A DNA stretch of 64,000 bases, taken from contig JAHDVS010000002.1 in NCBI GenBank assembly GCA_023382435.1, positions 62,001 to 126,000 of the forward strand, read 5' to 3'. A model generated the notes under the pieces. It did not search any database and was not told where the DNA came from. It saw only the letters and a list, made by a program, of their open reading frames with translations. Below, piece by piece: positions 59,483 to 64,000 of this stretch. Position 1 is the first letter of the stretch. The number at the start of each line of letters is the position of its first letter. The translations under genes and the position numbers were made by a program. This stretch comes from Thermoleophilia bacterium (lineage in GTDB: Bacteria > Actinomycetota > Thermoleophilia > Gaiellales > Gaiellaceae).

Positions 59483-60465
59483 GCGAGGCTCCGCACCGTC
59501 TCCTTGACGCTCGACGTGGTCGCGAGGGTCGCCGAGGGCTCGAAGCCGCAGTGGATCGCGCAGTGCTCGCAGCGCGGGTCGTTGCCGGGCCCGTAGCGCT
59601 CCCACTCCATCCCGTCCATCAGCGCTTCGTAGGTCGGGAAGATCGCGTCCGTAAGCAGGTAGCAGGGGCCCTTCCAGCCGTAGGGATTGCGCGTGATCGA
59701 GCCCCAGGGCGTGCAGGGAAGCATCCGCTCGCCCCTGAGCAACTCCTGGTAGATCGGGCTCGCGAGCCAGCGGTAGCCGTGCTTTCGCGCCTCGACGCTG
59801 ATCCGGCGGAACTTGTCCTCGTGCTCGGCCCGCGTCATCGTCAGGTTCGGGTCGATCTGCGAGTACTGGTAGCCGGGCGCGATCAGCATGCCGTCGATCC
59901 CGACCTCCTTCTCGAGGAACCGCATCATCTCGACGACGTCGCCGACCTCGGTCTCCTTGAAGATGGTCGTGTTGGTCGTGACGCGGAAACCGCGCGAGCG
60001 CGCCTCCCTGATCGCTTCGATCGCGACATCCCAGAGGCCGGGGTAGTTGCAGACGTAGTCGTGGATCTCGCGCATGCCGTCCAGGTGGATGACCCAGGTC
60101 AGCCGCGGGTTCGGCGTGAACCGATCGAGCATGTCGGACAGCCGCAGCGCGTTCGTGCAGAGCTGGATGCTCTTGCGCATGTCGAGGAAGCCGTCGACGA
60201 CCTCCTCGATGCCCTTGAAGATCAGGGGCTCACCGCCGCAGATCGAGACCACGGGCGCGGGGCACTGGACGCCCGAGTCGAGGCACTCCTGCACGGAGAG
60301 GCGTGCCTTGTTCGACTCGTACTCACGGATCTTCCCGCAGCCGATACAGGCGATGTTGCACCCGAGCGTCGGCTCGAGCATGAGCACGAGCGGGTAGCGC
60401 TCGACACCCTTCTGGGACACGACGTACCGGCCGATCTGGACGGTGCTGCGCAGCGGAAACTTCAT
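59467..60465 (-). CDS. hpnH: Adenosylhopane synthase, radical SAM (HpnH)
   Basis: 332 residues. The radical SAM cluster motif is CNIACIGC (CxxxCxxC), after MLEPTLG. Family blocks include GGEPLIF, VIHLDGMREIHD, TNTTIFKETEV, MLPCTPWGSITRNPYGWKG and a C-terminal Cys set CEHCAIHCGFE. It joins a 5'-deoxyadenosyl group to diploptene, the first step of side-chain building. ATG 60465 overlaps the epimerase gene (ATGA). The neighbours squalene-hopene cyclase and HpnG-like protein support the call. Confidence 0.93.
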   Translation of the reverse strand: MKFPLRSTVQIGRYVVSQKGVERYPLVLMLEPTLGCNIACIGCGKIREYESNKARLSVQECLDSGVQCPAPVVSICGGEPLIFKGIEEVVDGFLDMRKSIQLCTNALRLSDMLDRFTPNPRLTWVIHLDGMREIHDYVCNYPGLWDVAIEAIREARSRGFRVTTNTTIFKETEVGDVVEMMRFLEKEVGIDGMLIAPGYQYSQIDPNLTMTRAEHEDKFRRISVEARKHGYRWLASPIYQELLRGERMLPCTPWGSITRNPYGWKGPCYLLTDAIFPTYEALMDGMEWERYGPGNDPRCEHCAIHCGFEPSATLATTSSVKETVRSLAWTLR

Positions 60466-61361
60466 GCTTCTCCCTCCCCGTCGACACCCGCTCCCCGGAT
60501 CGCCCGCGCCAGCGCGGGTGTCACCGGGCCCGGCTCGTACCCCAGAACGCTCCGTGCCTTCCCCGAGGAAAAATACATGGGAACGCGGGCGAGCCGCACC
60601 TCGTCCGCGCTGGCGAGCCCGAGCCGGGCCGCGGCAACGGCCGCCACGTAGGGGACGCGCAGCCTCGGTCGCGGCACGCCGGCGAGGTCGGCGATCGCCG
60701 CAAACAGGTCGGCGAGCGGCAGGTTGACGCCGCCGAGCAGGTAGCGCTCCCCGCGGATGCCCCGCTCGAGCGCGAGCGCGTGGCCACGGGCGACGTCGCG
60801 CACGTCGACGACGTTGAGACCGGTGGTGGCGACGTAGCCGCGGATCCGCCCGCTGGCGACGCCTGCGACCATCCGACCGGTCGGGGTCGGCTTGCGGTCG
60901 CCGTCCCCGACGGGCGCGGTGGGGTTCACGACCACCGCGTCGAGCTCCGCGCGGGCCGCCTCGAGCACGAGCCGTTCGGCCGCGAGCTTCGTGCGCTTGT
61001 ACGGCACCTCGAGCTCCCAGGCCGGGGGCCCGTCCCGCTCGGTCGCCTCCCGCCCGGGCACGGGGCCGCACGTGCCGGCGGTGCTCGTGTGCACGAGCCG
61101 GCGAACGCCGGCGCGCACGCAGGCCTCGATCACGTTGCGGGTGCCCTCAACGTTGACGCGCTCGATCGCGTCCGGATCGGCGTCGTAGCTGTAGAGAGCG
61201 GCGACGTGGAACACGGCGTCGCACCCGTCGACGGCCCGCCGCAGCCCCGCGGCGTCGAGCAGGTCGACCCGCTCGGCGCGGACGTCGGCACCCCGCCCGG
61301 CAAGCTCCCGCGCCACGTGGGCGCCCACGAAGCCGCCCGCGCCGGTCACGTAGACCCTCAC
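60462..61361 (-). CDS. hpnA: NAD-dependent epimerase/dehydratase, hopanoid-associated (HpnA-like)
   Basis: A 299-residue extended SDR. Cofactor motif VTGAGGFVGAHVARELAGRG at residues 5-24, then VFHVAALYSYDAD, THR-Ser region HTSTAGTCGP and active site VPYKRTKLAAERLV (Tyr/Lys). HpnA-like proteins occur in hopanoid clusters; the exact reaction is unsettled. GTG 61361 overlaps the cyclase stop (GTGA), and the stop overlaps hpnH (ATGA). Some family members are 20-30 residues longer at the N-terminus. Confidence 0.8.
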   Translation of the reverse strand: MRVYVTGAGGFVGAHVARELAGRGADVRAERVDLLDAAGLRRAVDGCDAVFHVAALYSYDADPDAIERVNVEGTRNVIEACVRAGVRRLVHTSTAGTCGPVPGREATERDGPPAWELEVPYKRTKLAAERLVLEAARAELDAVVVNPTAPVGDGDRKPTPTGRMVAGVASGRIRGYVATTGLNVVDVRDVARGHALALERGIRGERYLLGGVNLPLADLFAAIADLAGVPRPRLRVPYVAAVAAARLGLASADEVRLARVPMYFSSGKARSVLGYEPGPVTPALARAIRGAGVDGEGEA

Positions 61362-63232
61362 CGGGTGGCCCCCTCCGGCTGGCGGAGCGCGGTGCGGTAG
61401 CGGCCGAGGGCGATCAGCGGCCAGACGATCCGGTAGAGGTGGTAGCGGATCAGGAAGTCGCGCGGGAAGCCGGTCCCGGTGAAGTGCCGCTCGTCCCAGT
61501 CGCCGTCCGGGCGCTGCCGCTCGCAGAGCCAGCGCGCGGAGCGCCCCGCCGCGGCGCCGCCCGCCTCGCCGGCCGCGACGAGCCCCATCAGCGCCCAGGC
61601 CGTCTGGGAAGGCGTCGACTCGCCCCTGCCCTTCCAGACGCGTCCCGCGTCGCCGTGGTCGTAAGAGCGGCAGTCCTCGCCGAAGCCCCCGTCCTCGTTC
61701 TGCACAGCTTCGAGCCAGGCGACCGCGCGGCGCACGGCCGGGTGGCCGGACGGGAACCCCGCCGCCTCGAGCGCGGGCAGAGCGGCGCCCGTTCCGTAGA
61801 CGTAGTTGACGCCCCAGCGGCCCCACCAGGAGCCGTCCTGCTCCTGCTCGGCGAGCAGGTACTCGAGACCGCGGCGGACGGCCGCCTCGTACCCTGGCTC
61901 CCTGGCGAGCAGCTCGAGCGCGTGTGCGGTGACGTCCACGCTCGGCGGATCGATCACGGCGCCGAAGTCGCAGAACGGAATGTCGTAGAGCCAGAAAGCG
62001 TCGTTGTCGACGTCGAACGCCCCCCAGCCGCCGTTTGCGCACTGCATGCCAGCGATCCAGCGACAGGCGCGCTCGACCGCGCCCCGGCCGGCGCCGAGCT
62101 CGCGGAGCGCGAGCGCGACGACGGCGGCATCGTCGACGTCCGGGTAGAGATCGTTCTCGTACTCGAACGACCAGCCGCCCGGCTCGACACCCGGGAGGCG
62201 CAGCGCCCAGTCGCCGCGGGAACGTACCTCCTCGCGCAGGATCCACTCGATCCCGCGATCGACCCCGGGGTCGCCGCGGCCGGCGCCGGTGGCAGCGAGC
62301 CCGAGCAGTGCGAGCCCCGAGTCCCAGACCGGCGACTGGCAGGCCTCGGGGCGCAACCGGTCGCCGTCGTCGAGGAGGAAGCCGTTCCAGCCGTCGAGGC
62401 CGCGACGGACGTACGGGGAGTCGGGGCCGTGGCCGCGGCACGCGAGCGCGATCAGCGACCACACCCACGGGGGCTGGATACCTCCCCAGCTCCCGTCCAG
62501 CTCCTGGCGATCGACGATCCAGCGCTCCGCCAGGGCCAGCGCGTGCGCGCGACCCGGTTTGACCGGCGAGCGCGCGTACAGCGAGAGCAGCCGATCGACG
62601 TCGTCCCACACGTTCCGCCGCGGGCGCCCGTTCCGCCCGCGCGGGAGCTCGCTCCAGGCCCGCTGCTCGGGCAGAGGTCGCACCGGCCGGTAGTGCATGA
62701 CGACCGCGAGCGGGAGCACCGTCTGGCGAGCCCAACACGCGAACGTGTACGGGGAGACGGGCGCCCACGAGCGCAGCAGCGCGAGCTCGACCGGGAGCAT
62801 GGGCACGTCGTCCCAGGACCAGAGCCCGAACAGCGAGAACCAGATCCGCGTGAAGACGCGAGCGGCGGCGATCCCGCCGCGCTCCCCGACGAACCGGCGC
62901 GCCTCCGCGAGCTGCGGAGCGCGGTCGGAGAGACCGGCCAGGCGAAGCGCCGCGTAGGCCTCCGCGGTCGCGTTCAGGTCGGGCTCACCGCCGTGGTAGA
63001 TCGACCAGAGCCCGTCGGGCCGCTGCTGGGCCAAGAGCTCCGTCATGACGCCGAACGTCGACTCCTCGTCGCGCAGCCGCATGAACTCGAGGAAGAACAG
63101 GTGCTCGGCGGTGATCGTCACGTTCGACTCGAGCTCGCCGACCCACCAGCCACCCGGCTCCTGGAGCTCGAGGAGCCGCCGGACACCGGCATCGACGGCG
63201 CGCTCGACGGGCGGCTCGCTCGCCACGCTCAT
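61358..63232 (-). CDS. shc: Squalene-hopene cyclase
   Basis: 624 residues. The protonating DVDD motif (DxDD) is at residues 365-368, in YPDVDDAAV, and QW repeats are spread along the chain (QQRPDGLW, QEQDGSWWG, QNEDGGFGE, QRPDGDW). It folds squalene into hopene/hopanol at the membrane. ATG 63232 gives a normal N-terminus (ERAVDAGVRRLLELQEPGGWW); the frame stays open to 63313. TACGAT on the minus strand near 63281 could be a -10 box. It overlaps the HpnA-like gene. Confidence 0.94.
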   Translation of the reverse strand: MSVASEPPVERAVDAGVRRLLELQEPGGWWVGELESNVTITAEHLFFLEFMRLRDEESTFGVMTELLAQQRPDGLWSIYHGGEPDLNATAEAYAALRLAGLSDRAPQLAEARRFVGERGGIAAARVFTRIWFSLFGLWSWDDVPMLPVELALLRSWAPVSPYTFACWARQTVLPLAVVMHYRPVRPLPEQRAWSELPRGRNGRPRRNVWDDVDRLLSLYARSPVKPGRAHALALAERWIVDRQELDGSWGGIQPPWVWSLIALACRGHGPDSPYVRRGLDGWNGFLLDDGDRLRPEACQSPVWDSGLALLGLAATGAGRGDPGVDRGIEWILREEVRSRGDWALRLPGVEPGGWSFEYENDLYPDVDDAAVVALALRELGAGRGAVERACRWIAGMQCANGGWGAFDVDNDAFWLYDIPFCDFGAVIDPPSVDVTAHALELLAREPGYEAAVRRGLEYLLAEQEQDGSWWGRWGVNYVYGTGAALPALEAAGFPSGHPAVRRAVAWLEAVQNEDGGFGEDCRSYDHGDAGRVWKGRGESTPSQTAWALMGLVAAGEAGGAAAGRSARWLCERQRPDGDWDERHFTGTGFPRDFLIRYHLYRIVWPLIALGRYRTALRQPEGATR

Positions 63233-63340
63233 CGTCTGGCGCCGGGCTTTCGTGGACGTCCCCGCATCCCACCAGTGATCGTACGGCCTCGACCTGCCGG
63301 GCGGTGCCCCCACCGCAGCGGGCGGGTCAGAACGGGCGGG

Positions 63341-64000
63341 TCAGGACCCACCCGCATGCGAGGGCATCGCGAGCAACGCACCGGCGGCGGCGCGGCCGCT
63401 TCGGATCGCCCCTTCCATCGTCGCCGGCCAGCCCGTGTCAGTCCACGCGCCCGCCCGGACGACCCCCGGGCGTCCCGTACCGGGCCCGGGGCGGAGCGCC
63501 GCCGTGCCAGGCCGGCAGGCGAAGGTGGCGCGCGGCTCGCGGGAGACGCGCGACCAGAGCAGATCGGCAGGCCCGAGCCGCTCGACGAGCGAGCGCCGGA
63601 CGAGCTCGACGAGTTCCCCGCCCCGCGTCGCGGCGAGCTCGGGGGCGCCGCTCGCGACCACGGTCAGGTACTGACCCCGGGCGGGCTCGTTCCCGGTGAG
63701 GCGGCCACGGTCGAACACCCAGTGCGCCGGGCTGTCGAGCAGAGCGGCGAGCGGCGGCCCGAGAACCACCCGGTCGAGCCACAGGTGGACGCTCACGATC
63801 GGCGAGTCCTCGAGCGGCGGCGGCGACTCGCCGAGCAGCGCGGCGCTCTCGGGCGCGGGCAGTGCGACGACGACGGCATCCCCGGCGACTCGCTCCCCGT
63901 CAGCGAGGACGACCGTGTGCCCCTCGAGCGCGACCGCGCGACTGCGCAGCCGCACCGTTGCGCCGGCTCCGGCGAGCGTCCGACCGGCAGCGTCGCCGTG
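63341..64000 (-). CDS. hpnE: Squalene/hopanoid-associated FAD desaturase (HpnE-like), partial
   Basis: The C-terminal 219 or so residues; the start lies beyond the right edge. The blocks SPIVSVHLWLDRVV, LLDSPAHWVFDRGRL and RAGAWTDTGWPATMEGAIRSG are those of HpnE, the flavoenzyme that reduces hydroxysqualene to squalene together with HpnC/HpnD. It belongs to the phytoene desaturase/amine oxidase family, and the last block is the FAD contact. The cyclase gene follows 108 bases downstream, so product and user are encoded together. HpnC and HpnD, if present, would be further right. Confidence 0.85.
   Translation of the reverse strand, partial: HGDAAGRTLAGAGATVRLRSRAVALEGHTVVLADGERVAGDAVVVALPAPESAALLGESPPPLEDSPIVSVHLWLDRVVLGPPLAALLDSPAHWVFDRGRLTGNEPARGQYLTVVASGAPELAATRGGELVELVRRSLVERLGPADLLWSRVSREPRATFACRPGTAALRPGPGTGRPGVVRAGAWTDTGWPATMEGAIRSGRAAAGALLAMPSHAGGS

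Noticed and set aside
1-64000. rRNA or tRNA genes, insertion sequences, phage genes, CRISPR arrays, integration sites.
   Set aside because: None recognised; gaps between genes are short, and those over 150 bases are described above.

Overview
The window is very GC-rich (roughly 70 percent by eye), densely coded and dominated by chains of genes joined by ATGA, GTGA or TGATG stop/start overlaps. It carries a hopanoid block (squalene-hopene cyclase, HpnH, HpnA-like, HpnG-like, HpnE-like), many GntR-FCD regulators, CaiB/BaiF CoA transferases, molybdenum hydroxylases and sugar-acid catabolic enzymes. This suits a heterotrophic soil actinobacterium, and most resembles Thermoleophilia-type genomes (Gaiellales/Solirubrobacterales). 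That placement is inferred from gene style only. No rRNA, tRNA, CRISPR, phage or insertion sequence was seen.

Layout. 0-4 kb: partial CoA transferase, GntR regulator, GH4 glycosidase and a beta-propeller protein, with two matching GntR-type palindromes. 4-10 kb: a minus-strand operon with its own promoter encoding a three-subunit Mo hydroxylase, an FAH-fold 2-keto-3-deoxy-pentonate dehydratase and an alpha-ketoglutarate-semialdehyde dehydrogenase (lower nonphosphorylative pentose pathway). 10-16 kb: acyl-CoA genes (CoA transferase, enoyl-CoA hydratase, MBL hydrolase, 3-hydroxyacyl-CoA dehydrogenase) plus a solute-binding-like protein without a signal peptide, divergent from a GntR gene. 16-22 kb: a complete CUT1-type carbohydrate ABC importer. 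22.5-30 kb: GntR plus a six-gene sugar or sugar-acid oxidation operon with a clear promoter. 30-38 kb: GntR and a UroD-type methyltransferase, divergent from a Mo hydroxylase with a split large subunit, then RidA, a NodB-fold hydrolase and an amine/amino-acid oxidase. 38-45 kb: an apparent corrinoid methyl-transfer module (ASKHA/ferredoxin activator, B12-binding protein, IclR) divergent from a second UroD methyltransferase that is coupled to a YjhG/YagF-type xylonate dehydratase. 45-52 kb: a LacI-led operon of dehydrogenases, SDRs and TIM-barrel epimerases. 52-57 kb: HDAC-family amidohydrolase, thioredoxin-like protein, a close trimethylamine/dimethylamine dehydrogenase homologue and two small exported or membrane proteins. 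57-64 kb: prephenate dehydratase, IspH and hopanoid genes, cut at the right edge.

How it fits together. Three themes recur: sugar-acid breakdown to alpha-ketoglutarate (YjhG at 43 kb, KDX dehydratase and semialdehyde dehydrogenase at 4-6 kb), uptake of oligosaccharide or glycoside sugars, and removal of methyl groups (two UroD methyltransferases, a corrinoid protein with activator, a TMADH-like enzyme and a sarcosine-oxidase-like flavoprotein). The most interesting candidate is the 38-45 kb module, where a corrinoid methyltransferase set shares an IclR-type divergent control region and an overlapping operon with a sugar-acid dehydratase. This suggests cobalamin-dependent demethylation of a methylated sugar acid, which is inference and not shown by the sequence. 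Recurrent TAGGCT-like -10 boxes just ahead of start codons suggest many leaderless transcripts.
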